Positions 1 to 8,293 of a stretch of DNA of 64,000 bases are shown one piece after another. The translations under genes and the position numbers were made by a program. A model generated the notes under the pieces. It did not search any database and was not told the origin of the DNA. It worked only from the letters and a program-made list of their open reading frames with translations. This DNA comes from an uncultured Pseudokineococcus sp. (GTDB lineage Bacteria; Actinomycetota; Actinomycetes; Actinomycetales; Quadrisphaeraceae), in contig NZ_CANMPM010000013.1 in assembly GCF_947499845.1 (NCBI RefSeq), forward strand, positions 24,763-88,762, read 5' to 3'. The stretch's first letter is position 1, and every line of letters starts with the position of its first letter.

Positions 1-2
1 TG

Positions 3-701
3 CCGCAGCTCGTGGCCGAGCTCGACGAGCGGGCGCAGGCCCAGCACGCGCCGGTCGTCGAGGGCGTCACGCTGGCGTCCCTCCACGCCGCCAAGGGCCT
101 GGAGTGGGACGCCGTCGTCCTCGTCGGGCTCTCGGAGGGGCTCGTGCCCATCTCCTTCGCGGCCGACGACGCCGACGCCGTCGAGGAGGAGCGCCGGCTC
201 CTCTACGTCGGCGTCACCCGCGCCCGCGAGCGCCTCGTGTGCTCGTGGACCCTCTCCCGGACGCCCGGCGGTCGCGCCTCGCGCAAGCCGTCGCGCTTCC
301 TCGACGGGCTGCGGCCCGCGTCGGGCTCCGACGCCGTGCCCGGTCGGGCGGGCGGCGGCGGCCGCGGGGGCCGGTCGGGGCGCCGGGGGGCGACCCTCAG
401 CCGCTGCCGGACCTGCGGCGAGCCGCTGACGACGGCGGCCGCCCGCAAGACGGGACGCTGCGAGGACTGCCCGCCGACCTACGACGAGGGCGTCTTCGAG
501 GCGCTGCGCGAGTGGCGCTCGCGCACGGCGTCCGAGGCGAAGGTGCCGGCCTACGTCGTCTTCACCGACGCGACGCTCGTCGCCGTCGCGGAGGCGCGCC
601 CCGTCGACGCCGCCGGGCTGGCGGCCATCGCCGGCATCGGCCCGGCGAAGCTGGACAAGTACGGCGAGAGCGTCCTCGCCGTCCTCGCCGCCGGCGCCTG
701 A
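3..701 (+). CDS. uvrD2: ATP-dependent DNA helicase UvrD2, 3' part (5' end outside window)
   Basis: C-terminal part of a superfamily 1A 3'-5' DNA helicase acting in DNA repair; the reading frame is open to the left edge, so the N-terminal ATPase motifs are missing here. What is visible is the helicase motif V region (SLHAAKGLEWDAVVLVGL), motif VI (LLYVGVTRARERL), a Gly/Arg-rich linker, a CxxC...CxxC pair (CRTCGEP...GRCEDC) and a C-terminal HRDC domain (roughly the last 70 residues, with IAGIGPAKLDKYG). This order, helicase, four-Cys motif, HRDC, is characteristic of actinobacterial UvrD2 rather than UvrD1 or PcrA. It ends about 90 bp before the whiB7 promoter, the same neighbour order seen in many actinobacteria. 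Confidence 0.9.
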   Translation, partial: PQLVAELDERAQAQHAPVVEGVTLASLHAAKGLEWDAVVLVGLSEGLVPISFAADDADAVEEERRLLYVGVTRARERLVCSWTLSRTPGGRASRKPSRFLDGLRPASGSDAVPGRAGGGGRGGRSGRRGATLSRCRTCGEPLTTAAARKTGRCEDCPPTYDEGVFEALREWRSRTASEAKVPAYVVFTDATLVAVAEARPVDAAGLAAIAGIGPAKLDKYGESVLAVLAAGA

Positions 702-794
702 CCCGCCCCGCCGGGGGTGCTCGGGCACCCCGCGGCACGGCCGCGGCGTGGTGACGCCGAGCCCTTCCCCGGGTGCGCGGGAGGACTGGTCCGG

Positions 795-832
795 AAAAGA
801 CGTTGTGCTCGTCCGCGGGGCCCCCTTAGCGT
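795..832 (+). promoter_or_regulatory. Predicted WhiB7-responsive promoter of the whiB7 leader
   Basis: A -35 hexamer TTGTGC (803-808) and a -10 TAGCGT (827-832) are separated by 18 bp. Two bases upstream of the -35 lies an A-rich block AAAAGA (795-800), rare in this GC-rich DNA. In mycobacteria WhiB7 binds SigA and uses its AT-hook on an AT-rich patch just upstream of the -35 to activate its own promoter, so the layout fits autoregulation. The assignment is inferred from position and composition. Confidence 0.65.
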
Positions 833-905
833 CCTCCCCGGAAGCGCAGGAGCGCGCCCCCGCCAGCCGCGGAGGGCGCCGAGCAGGGCGAGGAGGTGGT
901 CCCCG

Positions 906-1334
906 GTGGTGAGCACGACGAACGACGTCCGCACGGGCCGCGTCCGCATCGCCGAGCACCTGCTCGTCGTCGGCCGCCCCGTCGCCCGCGACGCCGCCCT
1001 CCCTGTGAGCGCGCCGCGCCTCGCGCCCGTCGCGGGTCGGCCCGGGGGAGAGCTCCGTCCGCAGGACGGCGCCGTGCCCGCCGGTCGTGCTCTCGGCGGT
1101 CTCGAGCCCACCACCTCCTCCGCGGACCTCACCAGCCCCGTGAACGGCGCCTCCGGCGCCGTCGTCGCGACCGGCGCCTCCGGCGCCGTCATCGCGACCG
1201 GCGTCTCCGGCGCTCTGATCGCGACCGGCGTCTCCGGCGCTCTGATCGCGAACGGCGCCTCCGGCGCCGAGCGTCCCTTCCGCTCCTGCGGGACCCCCGT
1301 CCCCGGCAGCGCTCCGACCGGCACGGCCCCCTAG
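906..1334 (+). CDS. Upstream leader ORF of whiB7 (regulatory uORF)
   Basis: A 142-codon reading frame sits between the whiB7 promoter and an attenuator-like hairpin. GTG at 906 is preceded by a good Shine-Dalgarno AGGAGG (891-896), so it is probably translated. The protein matches no enzyme family I recognise. Its centre is a tandem nonapeptide repeat of the type GASGAVIAT (about residues 81-120), and the last third is Gly/Ala/Ser/Thr-rich. It stops 21 bp before a strong hairpin, and whiB7 starts 131 bp after its stop codon. In mycobacterial whiB7 and Streptomyces wblC, translation of an upstream ORF controls a downstream terminator so that ribosome-targeting antibiotics induce the regulator; by position this ORF should have that role. 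Whether the peptide itself is stable or functional is unknown. Confidence 0.6.
   Translation: MVSTTNDVRTGRVRIAEHLLVVGRPVARDAALPVSAPRLAPVAGRPGGELRPQDGAVPAGRALGGLEPTTSSADLTSPVNGASGAVVATGASGAVIATGVSGALIATGVSGALIANGASGAERPFRSCGTPVPGSAPTGTAP
1145..1270 (+). repeat. 27-bp tandem repeat inside the whiB7 leader ORF
   Basis: Units begin at 1145, 1172, 1199, 1226 and 1253 (four full copies and a partial fifth). The period is exactly nine codons. Units 1, 2 and 5 carry the palindrome GGCGCC-tcc-GGCGCC; units 3 and 4 carry a decayed form. The RNA can therefore form a row of small hairpins or alternative pairings between copies. Confidence 0.9.
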
Positions 1335-1355
1335 GCCGCCGCTCGAGGCCCTGCC

Positions 1356-1390
1356 GAGGCCGCGGCTCCCGACCCGGGAGCCGCGGCCTC
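1356..1390 (+). terminator. Attenuator-like hairpin between the leader ORF and whiB7
   Basis: Perfect 16-bp inverted repeat, arms 1356-1371 and 1375-1390 with loop ACC, followed by a pyrimidine-rich TCCCGTCCC. It lies between the leader ORF stop and the whiB7 start, where the known antibiotic-responsive terminator of whiB7/wblC sits. There is no long U-tract, as is usual for actinobacterial hairpin terminators. Confidence 0.75.
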
Positions 1391-1465
1391 TCCCGTCCCA
1401 CCGCCGCGGCTCCTCCTGACCGCCCACGCCCGACGCCCTCGGGCAGCACCACCAGGAGAAGACCC

Positions 1466-1753
1466 GTGCAGCTCACGGCCATGCTCGAGCCGACCGCCCG
1501 AGGCGTCGACGACCTCTCCGTCCCCTGCCGGGACGGCGAGGGCGACCTCTGGTTCGCCGAGGCCCCCGCCGCCCTCGAGGAGGCGAAGGCGCGCTGCGCC
1601 CCCTGCCCCCTCCGGGAGGCCTGCCTCGCCGGCGCCCTCGACCGGCGCGAGCCGTGGGGCGTCTGGGGCGGCGAGATCTTCGACGGCGGAGCCGTCATCG
1701 CCCGCAAGCGGCCCCGCGGCCGCCCCCGCAAGCACCCGGTCGCCGTCGCCTGA
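1466..1753 (+). CDS. whiB7: WhiB7-type transcriptional regulator
   Basis: 95-residue WhiB family iron-sulfur regulator that partners the primary sigma factor and switches on intrinsic antibiotic resistance genes. Four Cys ligands are visible at residues 21, 44, 47 and 53 (C..CxxC..C), followed by the GVWGGE turn (65-70) and a C-terminal AT-hook RGRPRK (84-89); the AT-hook is what separates WhiB7 from other Wbl proteins. GTG at 1466 is chosen because AGGAG (1453-1457) sits at proper distance and an in-frame ATG at 1481 lacks one. It lies downstream of uvrD2, as in mycobacteria, and is preceded by a long leader with ORF and hairpin, so expression is probably controlled by attenuation plus autoactivation. 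Confidence 0.92.
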   Translation: MQLTAMLEPTARGVDDLSVPCRDGEGDLWFAEAPAALEEAKARCAPCPLREACLAGALDRREPWGVWGGEIFDGGAVIARKRPRGRPRKHPVAVA

Positions 1754-1836
1754 CGGCGCCCGCCGCACCACCTGCCCTCGCACCACGGCCCGACGACCCG
1801 CCAGCCGGGCGGGAGGGCCCGCCCCCGGGAGCCGCC

Positions 1837-2091
1837 ATGACCACCCGCCCGACCACCCTGACCCCCTTCCCCGACACCGCCGGCGTGATGGCCCGGCCGA
1901 CGGTGTCCCCGACCACCTCGGCCGTCCTGTCGGCGCGGGCCCTGCGCGGCTCCCGCGACGAGCGGCGCGTCGCCGACGCGCTCGCCCGGCGCGCCGCCGA
2001 GCGCCTCCAGGGGCGCGCCGACCGGGCCGCCGCGCGGGCCGCCCGGGCCCGCTCGCGGGCCGAGTCCGCCGCCGTCCTCGCCCGGGCGTGA
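1837..2091 (+). CDS. Small Ala/Arg-rich protein of unknown function
   Basis: An 84-residue ORF starting at ATG 1837 after a CGGGAG ribosome-binding site. The N-terminal 35 residues are Thr/Pro-rich. The C-terminal half (from about [19 protein letters not shown]) is a strongly basic, Ala/Arg-rich stretch likely to form one long helix. I recognise no family. It follows whiB7 by 83 bp on the same strand and ends just before a strong terminator, so it is plausibly cotranscribed with whiB7 and may belong to its regulon, but that is only positional. Such basic Ala-rich frames are common by chance in GC-rich DNA, so the coding call is moderate. Confidence 0.5.
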   Translation: MTTRPTTLTPFPDTAGVMARPTVSPTTSAVLSARALRGSRDERRVADALARRAAERLQGRADRAAARAARARSRAESAAVLARA

Positions 2092-2151
2092 CGCCCGGCC
2101 TCGGACCCGGACCCGGCCGGGGGACCGGTCGGCCCGGCGTCAGCACGACCC

Positions 2152-2185
2152 CAGGAGCCCGCCACCCGTCGGTGGCGGGCTCCTG
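2152..2185 (+). terminator. Strong hairpin terminator after the whiB7 unit
   Basis: Perfect 15-bp inverted repeat, arms 2152-2166 and 2171-2185, loop CGTC. It closes the whiB7 transcription unit and lies about 55 bp before the -10 of the next gene. Confidence 0.8.
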
Positions 2186-2253
2186 CCGCTCCCACGCCGG
2201 CGCCGGTCGGGACCTCCCCGCGCGCGGGGCGCCCGGTCGCTAGCGTCCGGGGC

Positions 2254-2961
2254 GTGCGCAGCCACCTCTTCGACCCCCGCCACGCCGAGCAGGAGACGCA
2301 GGACCGCTGGGCGCGCCAGAACGACAAGATGGCCCGCGTCGTCCTGGGCCCCGACGTGCTGGCCGCCAAGGGCTCGATGGTCGCCTTCCAGGGCGACGTC
2401 CGCTTCGACCACGAGGGCTCGGGCAGCATCGGCCGGCTCGTCCGCCGGATGGTCTCCTCGGCCGACACCCCCCTCATGCGGTGCTCGGGCCGCGGGGAGG
2501 TCTTCCTCGCCCGCCGCGCCGAGGACGTGTTCACCGTCGAGCTCGAGGGGGACGCCATCTCGGTCGACGGCGCCAACGTGCTCGCCTTCGACGCCGACCT
2601 CGACTGGGACGTCCGGCGCGTCCAGGGCGCCGGCACCCTCACCGGCGGGCTCTTCACCCTGGAGATCAGCGGCCGCGGCACGGTGGCCCTCACGAGCGAC
2701 GGCCCGCCGGTGCTCCTCGACTGCTCGCGGCAGCCGACGTCCGTCGACCTCCAGGCCGCCGTCGCGTGGTCGGCGGACCTGCGACCGGAGCTGCGCAGCA
2801 GCCTCAACGCCCGCTCGATGCTGCGGGGCGGCTCGGGGGAGGCCTTCCAGTACGTCTTCTCCGGGCCCGGGTTCGTCGTCGTCCAGCCGAGCGAGGGCCA
2901 GCCGGTGCCGCAGGGCGGCGGCGGGGGCGGCGGCGGGGGCCTGGGAGACCTCTTCTCCTGA
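2254..2961 (+). CDS. AIM24 family protein
   Basis: A 235-residue protein of the AIM24 type, a double-psi/beta-sandwich-like family named after a yeast mitochondrial protein; the bacterial function is undefined. The sequence is almost all beta with the family's repeating G-x-G turns (for example [26 protein letters not shown]) and has a Gly-rich low-complexity tail (nine consecutive Gly) before a short LGDLFS end. There is no signal peptide or membrane segment, so it is probably cytoplasmic. The start is GTG 2254: a -10 TAGCGT (2241-2246) lies 7 bp upstream and no ribosome-binding site is visible, which suggests a leaderless mRNA. Confidence 0.8.
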   Translation: MRSHLFDPRHAEQETQDRWARQNDKMARVVLGPDVLAAKGSMVAFQGDVRFDHEGSGSIGRLVRRMVSSADTPLMRCSGRGEVFLARRAEDVFTVELEGDAISVDGANVLAFDADLDWDVRRVQGAGTLTGGLFTLEISGRGTVALTSDGPPVLLDCSRQPTSVDLQAAVAWSADLRPELRSSLNARSMLRGGSGEAFQYVFSGPGFVVVQPSEGQPVPQGGGGGGGGGLGDLFS

Positions 2962-3043
2962 CCCCGCGGGGGCGGGTCCTCCTGACCCGGCGGGCGCGAG
3001 CGTCCGCCGGGCGGGCCGGCGCCCGGGCGTAGGCTCGGGCCTC

Positions 3044-4168
3044 GTGGCTGCCGTCGACTTCCCCGCCGAGATCCGCGACCTCCGGACCACGTACGGGTCG
3101 ATCCGCGACGTCACGGACGTCGAGGCGCTGCGCGCCACCATCCGCGAGCTGTCCGAGCAGGCGTCGGCTCCGGACCTGTGGGACGACGTCGACCACGCCC
3201 AGCAGGTCACGAGCCGCCTGTCGCACGCCCAGGGCGAGGCCGAGCGCATCGACCGGCTCGGGCGCCAGCTCGACGACCTCGAGGTCCTCGTCGAGATGGC
3301 GGAGGCGGCCGAGGGGGAGGAGCGGACCGAGACCCTCGCCGAGGCCGGGCGCGAGCTCGAGCAGCTGAAGGCCGCCATGGGGCAGCTCGAGGTCCGGACC
3401 CTGCTGTCGGGGGAGTACGACCCCCGCGAGGCCATCGTCACCATCCGCGCGGAGGCGGGCGGCGTCGACGCCGCCGACTTCGCCGAGATGCTCCTGCGGA
3501 TGTACCTGCGCTGGAGCGAGCGCCACGGCTACCCGACGGACGTCTACGACACCTCCTTCGCCGAGGAGGCCGGCATCAAGTCGGCCACCTTCAAGGTCGC
3601 GGCGCCCTACGCCTACGGCACGCTCTCGGTCGAGCAGGGCACCCACCGCCTCGTCCGCATCTCGCCCTTCGACAACCAGGGGCGCCGCCAGACCTCCTTC
3701 GCGGGCGTCGAGGTGCTGCCCGTCGTGGCGGAGACCGACCAGGTCGACATCCCCGAGAACGACCTGCGCGTCGACGTCTTCCGCTCCTCCGGCCCCGGCG
3801 GCCAGAGCGTCAACACGACCGACTCGGCGGTGCGCCTGACGCACCTGCCCACCGGCATCGTCGTGTCCTGCCAGAACGAGAAGAGCCAGCTGCAGAACAA
3901 GGCCGCCGCGCTCCGCGTGCTCCAGGCGCGCCTCCTCGAGCGGGCGCGCGCCGAGCGCCAGGCCGAGCTCGACGCCCTCAAGGGCGCCGACGCCGGCAGC
4001 TGGGGCAACCAGATGCGCTCCTACGTGCTGCACCCGTACCAGATGGTCAAGGACCTGCGGACCGAGCACGAGGTCGGCAACACCTCGGGCGTCTTCGACG
4101 GCGACATCGACGGCTTCCTCGAGTCCGGCATCCGCTGGCGCCGCCAGGCCGACCGCGCGTCCGCCTGA
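3044..4168 (+). CDS. prfB: Peptide chain release factor 2
   Basis: Class I release factor for UGA and UAA stop codons. The stop-recognition tripeptide SPF is at residues 207-209 and the peptidyl-tRNA hydrolysis motif GGQ at 252-254, inside [16 protein letters not shown]; the N-terminal 110 residues are a coiled coil-rich domain. Length (374) is normal. Unlike E. coli prfB there is no in-frame stop near codon 25, so no programmed +1 frameshift is needed. GTG 3044 follows a -10 TAGGCT (3030-3035) by 8 bp with no ribosome-binding site, another apparent leaderless start. It precedes ftsEX-smpB, a common actinobacterial order. Confidence 0.97.
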   Translation: MAAVDFPAEIRDLRTTYGSIRDVTDVEALRATIRELSEQASAPDLWDDVDHAQQVTSRLSHAQGEAERIDRLGRQLDDLEVLVEMAEAAEGEERTETLAEAGRELEQLKAAMGQLEVRTLLSGEYDPREAIVTIRAEAGGVDAADFAEMLLRMYLRWSERHGYPTDVYDTSFAEEAGIKSATFKVAAPYAYGTLSVEQGTHRLVRISPFDNQGRRQTSFAGVEVLPVVAETDQVDIPENDLRVDVFRSSGPGGQSVNTTDSAVRLTHLPTGIVVSCQNEKSQLQNKAAALRVLQARLLERARAERQAELDALKGADAGSWGNQMRSYVLHPYQMVKDLRTEHEVGNTSGVFDGDIDGFLESGIRWRRQADRASA

Positions 4169-4270
4169 CCCGCCCGTCCGCCCCGCCGTCCGACCACGCC
4201 GGCTCCCCGCCGCCACCCCTCGGGGGCGCACCTCGCGGGCGGGCGGCGGGCTGCGCCGTCCGCGTGGTCC

Positions 4271-4302
4271 TCCACCACGGTCCGGCCACGATCCGTGGTG
4301 GA
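4271..4302. promoter_or_regulatory. Inverted repeat in the prfB-ftsE intergenic region (4169-4511)
   Basis: The 343-bp gap between prfB and ftsE contains a 10-bp perfect inverted repeat, arms 4271-4280 and 4293-4302 with a 12-bp spacer, directly upstream of TTGACC (4306-4311). A TATGGT hexamer at 4361-4366 is a possible -10 for the ftsEX operon, but I see no well-spaced -35. The repeat may be the prfB terminator or an operator. The rest, including the 145 bp before ftsE, shows nothing I can assign. Confidence 0.45.
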
Positions 4303-4511
4303 TCGTTGACCGATCGTGACCTGTGTGGACGGCCGTTTCGGGATGCGGTGTGGCAGGACGTATGGTCGGCCACGGCCAGGGAAGCTGCGCGTCCGGCGCG
4401 CAGGCGGGTCGAGCAGGACGGCGGTGACCCCGCCGTCCCGGAGGCCCGCGTCGACGCACCATCCGCAAGGACGACCCCGAGACCCCGAGACCCGGCCCCG
4501 CAGGACGTGCA

Positions 4512-5309
4512 GTGATCCGCTTCGACGACGTCACGAAGACGTACGACCGCACCGCCCGACCGGCCCTCGACGGGGTCGACCTCGAGGTGTCGCGCGGTGA
4601 GTTCGTCTTCCTCGTTGGCGCCTCGGGGTCCGGGAAGTCCACCTTCCTCCGCCTCGTGCTGAAGGAGGAGGACGCCACGTCCGGGGCGGTGCAGGTCGCG
4701 GGCAAGGACCTGCGCCGGCTGTCGAGCTGGAAGGTCCCGCACCTGCGCCGTCAGATCGGCGTCGTGTTCCAGGACTTCCGCCTCCTGCCGGGCAAGACGG
4801 TCTTCCAGAACGTCGCCTTCGCGCTGCAGGTCATCGGTCGCTCCCGCGGCTCCATCGCCGCCGCCGTGCCCGAGGTGCTCGAGCTGGTGGGCCTCGAGGG
4901 CAAGGGCGACCGCCTGCCGCACGAGCTGTCCGGCGGTGAGCAGCAGCGCGTGGCCATCGCGCGCGCCATCGTCAACAGCCCCGCCATCCTCCTGGCCGAC
5001 GAGCCGACGGGGAACCTCGACCCCACGACGAGCCTCGGCATCACCCGCCTGCTCGAGCGGATCAACGGCCGCGGCACCACCGTCGTCATGGCCACCCACG
5101 ACGACGACATCGTCGACAGCATGCGCAAGCGGGTCGTCGAGCTCGTCGACGGCCACGTGGTCCGCGACGAGCACCAGGGCGGCTACGTCACGGGGGCGAT
5201 CCCCGTGGTGCCCGCGCCCGAGGTGTCGGTGGACCACCGGGGCGCGGCGGCCGTGGACGTCCCGGCCGACGGGCGCCCCGTCGCCGAGCAGGGCGGTGGC
5301 GCGCGGTGA
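4512..5309 (+). CDS. ftsE: Cell division ATP-binding protein FtsE
   Basis: ABC-type ATPase of the FtsEX complex, which couples cell division to activation of peptidoglycan hydrolases. Walker [10 protein letters not shown] is at 36-44, the signature LSGGEQQ at 139-145 and Walker B with LADEPTG at 161-167. The core ends near residue 230; the remaining 35 residues are a variable Ala/Pro/Val-rich tail not present in the E. coli protein. The stop overlaps the ftsX start (GTGA), so translation is coupled. GTG 4512 gives the family's usual N-terminus ([11 protein letters not shown]). Confidence 0.96.
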   Translation: MIRFDDVTKTYDRTARPALDGVDLEVSRGEFVFLVGASGSGKSTFLRLVLKEEDATSGAVQVAGKDLRRLSSWKVPHLRRQIGVVFQDFRLLPGKTVFQNVAFALQVIGRSRGSIAAAVPEVLELVGLEGKGDRLPHELSGGEQQRVAIARAIVNSPAILLADEPTGNLDPTTSLGITRLLERINGRGTTVVMATHDDDIVDSMRKRVVELVDGHVVRDEHQGGYVTGAIPVVPAPEVSVDHRGAAAVDVPADGRPVAEQGGGAR

Positions 5310-6211
5310 GGCTCCAGTTCGTGCTCTCCGAGATCGGCATCGGCCTGCGCCGCAACCTCGCCATGACGATCTCCGTGGTGCTCGTCACCTTCGTCTCGCT
5401 GACCTTCGTGGGCGCCGGCGCGCTCATGCAGCAGCAGGTGTCGACGATGAAGGGCGACTGGTACGACCGCGTCCAGGTGGCGATCTTCCTGTGCACGCAG
5501 GACAGCCTCTCGGCGAGCTGCTCGGGCGCGGCGACGGACGCCGACAAGGCGGCGATCGAGCAGGCCCTCGCCTCCCCGCCGCTGTCCCAGTACGTCTCCG
5601 AGGTCGAGTTCGAGACGAGCGACGAGGCCTACGCCCAGTTCCAGGAGCAGGACGCCGAGCTCAGCGCCTCCGTGACGCCGGACCAGCTGCCCGAGTCCTT
5701 CCGCGTCGGCCTCGAGGACCCGGAGCGCTTCGGCGTCATCAGCGAGAGCTTCCAGGGCAGCCCGGGGGTCGAGCAGGTCGTCGACCAGCGCGAGGTGCTC
5801 GAGCCCTTCTTCGCCGTCCTCAACGCCGCGACGGCCGGCTCGCTGGCCCTGGCGGGCGTCATGCTCGTCGCCGCCGTGCTCCTCATCGGGACGACGATCC
5901 GCCTGGCGGCCTTCAACCGGCGCCGCGAGACGGGCATCATGCGGCTCGTCGGCGCCTCCAGCACCTTCCTGCAGCTGCCGTTCCTCCTCGAGGGCGTCAT
6001 CGCCGTCTGCCTCGGGGCGGGAATGGCGGGCGCCGTCCTGCTGCTGGCCGTGGACCGGGGCGTCACCGGCTGGCTGGCCGAGCAGGTGCCCGCGTTCGAC
6101 TACATCACCACGACCGACGTGTGGGCCACGATCCCGTGGCTGTTCGTCGGCGGCATCGTCCTGGCGAGCGTCGCGTCGCTCGTGTCCCTGTCCCGCTACC
6201 TGAAGGTCTGA
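5306..6211 (+). CDS. ftsX: Cell division protein FtsX (permease-like)
   Basis: 301-residue membrane partner of FtsE. It has an N-terminal cytoplasmic start ([17 protein letters not shown], typical of actinobacterial FtsX), a first membrane helix at about 21-42, a large extracellular domain (about 45-170, with two Cys near residues 62 and 71 that could pair), and three further helices at about 175-200, 225-250 and 270-295. It does not transport a substrate; it transmits FtsE ATP hydrolysis to an extracellular hydrolase. The M23 peptidase starting 5 bp downstream is the obvious candidate partner. Confidence 0.96.
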   Translation: MRLQFVLSEIGIGLRRNLAMTISVVLVTFVSLTFVGAGALMQQQVSTMKGDWYDRVQVAIFLCTQDSLSASCSGAATDADKAAIEQALASPPLSQYVSEVEFETSDEAYAQFQEQDAELSASVTPDQLPESFRVGLEDPERFGVISESFQGSPGVEQVVDQREVLEPFFAVLNAATAGSLALAGVMLVAAVLLIGTTIRLAAFNRRRETGIMRLVGASSTFLQLPFLLEGVIAVCLGAGMAGAVLLLAVDRGVTGWLAEQVPAFDYITTTDVWATIPWLFVGGIVLASVASLVSLSRYLKV

Positions 6212-6215
6212 CTCG

Positions 6216-7565
6216 ATGAGCCTGCCCCCCGCGTCGGCGCTCGTGCGCCCCCGCTGCCTCCTGCGCCCGGCCGTGGCCGCCCTCGGGCTGGCCCTGGCCG
6301 TGTCGTTCGTCCCGGGTGGGGGCCCGGCGACGGCGGCCCCCGGCGACGGCGCCAAGGCCGACAAGCAGGCGGTCGACCAGGCCCTGCACGCGCTGCAGGA
6401 GGACCTCGTCGGCACGTCCGAGGAGCTCACCTCGGCCTACGCCGAGTACGCCGCGGTGCAGGAGCAGCTGCCCGGCGCCCAGAAGGCGGCCGACCTCGCG
6501 CGCCAGGTGCAGGCGGAGGCGCAGGCCCAGGCCGACGACCTCGCGCAGCGCCTCAGCGCGTCGCAGAAGGCGCAGACGGCCGCCGAGGAGTCGGTCCGCG
6601 AGACCGAGCAGGCCATGACGGCCTCGCGGAGCAACCTCGGCAACATCGCCGCGTCGGCCTACCGCAGCAACGGCGTGCCGAAGGGCCTGGCGCTGGCGAT
6701 GGGCTCGGCCGACCCGGACGACTTCGCCTCCAGCACCGCCGCCGTCTCGAGCCTGTCGACGGCCGAGAAGGACGTGCTCGCGGCGCTGAGCTCCGACGAG
6801 GCCGTGCGGCAGAGCGCCACGACGCGCCTGACGGCGGTGCGCCAGCAGGTCGCCGACCTCAAGGCCGAGGCCGAGCAGAAGCTCGCCGTGGCGACCGAGG
6901 CCGCGGAGGCCGCAGCGCAGCGCCAGGCCGAGGTCGAGACCCTCATCGCCCGCCAGCAGCAGGCCGTCGCGACGATCGAGTCGCGGCAGGCCGAGGAGCA
7001 GGCCCGCATGGACCAGCTCCAGGCGGAGTCCGACTCCCTGGGCGCTCAGCTGCGCGCCATCGCCGAGGAGGAGCGCGCCCAGGAGGAGGCCCGTCGGGCG
7101 GCCGAGGCCGCCGCCGCGCAGGCGTCCGGCCGCAGCGCGCCCTCGGCGGTCAGCCGCGGCACCTTCCGCGACACCGGGGGCACCTTCCTGCGGCCCGCCG
7201 GCACCATCAGCTCGCCGTTCGGCATGCGCATGCACCCGATCAAGCACTACATGAAGCTCCACAGCGGGCAGGACTTCGCCGCGGGCTGCGGGACGCCCGT
7301 CCGCGCGGCCGCGGACGGCGAGATCGTCTCCGCCGGGTCGAACGGCAGCTACGGCAACATCACCGTCATCAACCACGGCATCGTCCGCGGCCAGCCCGTG
7401 GCCACGGCCTACGCCCACATGCAGAGCTTCGCCGTGACGTCGGGCTCGGTGACGCGGGGCCAGGTCATCGGCTACGAGGGCTCCACCGGCGGGTCGACCG
7501 GCTGCCACGTGCACTTCGAGGTGCGCGTCGACGGCGCGCCCACCGACCCCATGGCCTGGATCTGA
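6216..7565 (+). CDS. Secreted coiled-coil M23 peptidoglycan endopeptidase
   Basis: 449-residue exported metallopeptidase. A signal peptide (hydrophobic core about 18-31, likely cleavage after Ala40) is followed by a long coiled coil (about 45-300, Ala/Glu/Gln-rich heptads), a Ser-rich linker and an M23/LytM domain (about 318-449). Zinc and catalytic residues are complete: H339 and D343 (HxxxD), H391, and H421-x-H423. Architecture equals EnvC-like FtsEX-activated hydrolases, although in mycobacteria the FtsX partner is the NlpC/P60 protein RipC. Direct linkage to ftsX, 5 bp apart, supports a role in septal cell-wall cleavage. With an intact active site it may hydrolyse peptidoglycan itself. 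Confidence 0.93.
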   Translation: MSLPPASALVRPRCLLRPAVAALGLALAVSFVPGGGPATAAPGDGAKADKQAVDQALHALQEDLVGTSEELTSAYAEYAAVQEQLPGAQKAADLARQVQAEAQAQADDLAQRLSASQKAQTAAEESVRETEQAMTASRSNLGNIAASAYRSNGVPKGLALAMGSADPDDFASSTAAVSSLSTAEKDVLAALSSDEAVRQSATTRLTAVRQQVADLKAEAEQKLAVATEAAEAAAQRQAEVETLIARQQQAVATIESRQAEEQARMDQLQAESDSLGAQLRAIAEEERAQEEARRAAEAAAAQASGRSAPSAVSRGTFRDTGGTFLRPAGTISSPFGMRMHPIKHYMKLHSGQDFAAGCGTPVRAAADGEIVSAGSNGSYGNITVINHGIVRGQPVATAYAHMQSFAVTSGSVTRGQVIGYEGSTGGSTGCHVHFEVRVDGAPTDPMAWI

Positions 7566-7642
7566 CCCGGAGCCGTCGGGCGGGCGCCCGCTCCGCCCCG
7601 GTCGCCAGGGCCCACGGCTCGTAGACTGACCTCGGACGTCCG

Positions 7643-7672
7643 CCGCCGGCGGTCCTCGCGGACCGCCGGCGG
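7643..7672 (+). terminator. Hairpin between the M23 peptidase and smpB
   Basis: 13-bp perfect inverted repeat, arms 7643-7655 and 7660-7672 with loop TCGC. It lies 16 bp after a -10-like TAGACT (7622-7627), so it could be either the end of the ftsEX operon or a hairpin in the smpB leader. Confidence 0.5.
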
Positions 7673-7735
7673 TCGTCCGTCCGGGGCCCGCCGGGGCCCC
7701 CGGACCGCACGCGCGACGCAGCAGGAGGAGGGGCC

Positions 7736-8251
7736 GTGGCCAGGGCCGGGCACAAGACCGCCCAGAAGAAGGGCGGGCGCGGCGACGACGGGCGCCTCGT
7801 CGTCGCCACGAACCGCCGCGCGCGGCACGACTACCTCCTCTCCGACACCTGGGAGGCGGGGATCGTGCTCTCCGGCACCGAGGTGAAGTCGCTGCGCGCG
7901 GGCCGTGCCTCGCTCGTCGACGGCTTCGTGTCCGTGGACCGCGGGGAGGCGTGGCTCGAGGCCGTCCACATCCCCGAGTACACCGAGGGCACCTGGACCA
8001 ACCACCCGCCCCGGCGCCGGCGCAAGCTCCTCCTGCACAAGCTGGAGATCGAGAAGATCGGCGCCGAGGTGCGCGAGGGCGGCATGACCGTCGTCCCGCT
8101 CCAGCTCTACTTCACGGGCGGGCGCGCCAAGGTCGAGATCGCCCTCGCGCAGGGCAAGAAGAACTGGGACAAGCGCCAGGCGCTGCGCGAGCGCCAGGAC
8201 ACGCGCGAGGCGCAGCGGGCCATGTCCCTGCGCCTGCGCACCGGCGAGTAG
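7736..8251 (+). CDS. smpB: SsrA-binding protein SmpB
   Basis: 171-residue tmRNA-binding protein needed for trans-translation, the rescue of ribosomes stalled on broken mRNA. The typical oligonucleotide-binding barrel is present ([38 protein letters not shown] and a basic C-terminal tail ending MSLRLRTGE), with an extra basic N-terminal extension of about 24 residues. GTG 7736 is preceded by AGGAGGAGG. Its RNA partner ssrA lies about 2.5 kb downstream on the same strand. Confidence 0.97.
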   Translation: MARAGHKTAQKKGGRGDDGRLVVATNRRARHDYLLSDTWEAGIVLSGTEVKSLRAGRASLVDGFVSVDRGEAWLEAVHIPEYTEGTWTNHPPRRRRKLLLHKLEIEKIGAEVREGGMTVVPLQLYFTGGRAKVEIALAQGKKNWDKRQALRERQDTREAQRAMSLRLRTGE

Positions 8252-8293
8252 GGCCCGCCGACCGGTGGGCCCCCGGACGAGGCGAGGACGTCG

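Noticed and set aside
896..1753. A 285-codon frame fusing upstream sequence to WhiB7
   Set aside because: The upstream part is Arg-rich out-of-frame translation of the leader ORF; whiB7 has its own start with a ribosome-binding site at 1466.
3044..3140. Programmed frameshift in prfB
   Set aside because: The frame is continuous from GTG 3044 with no in-frame UGA near codon 25.
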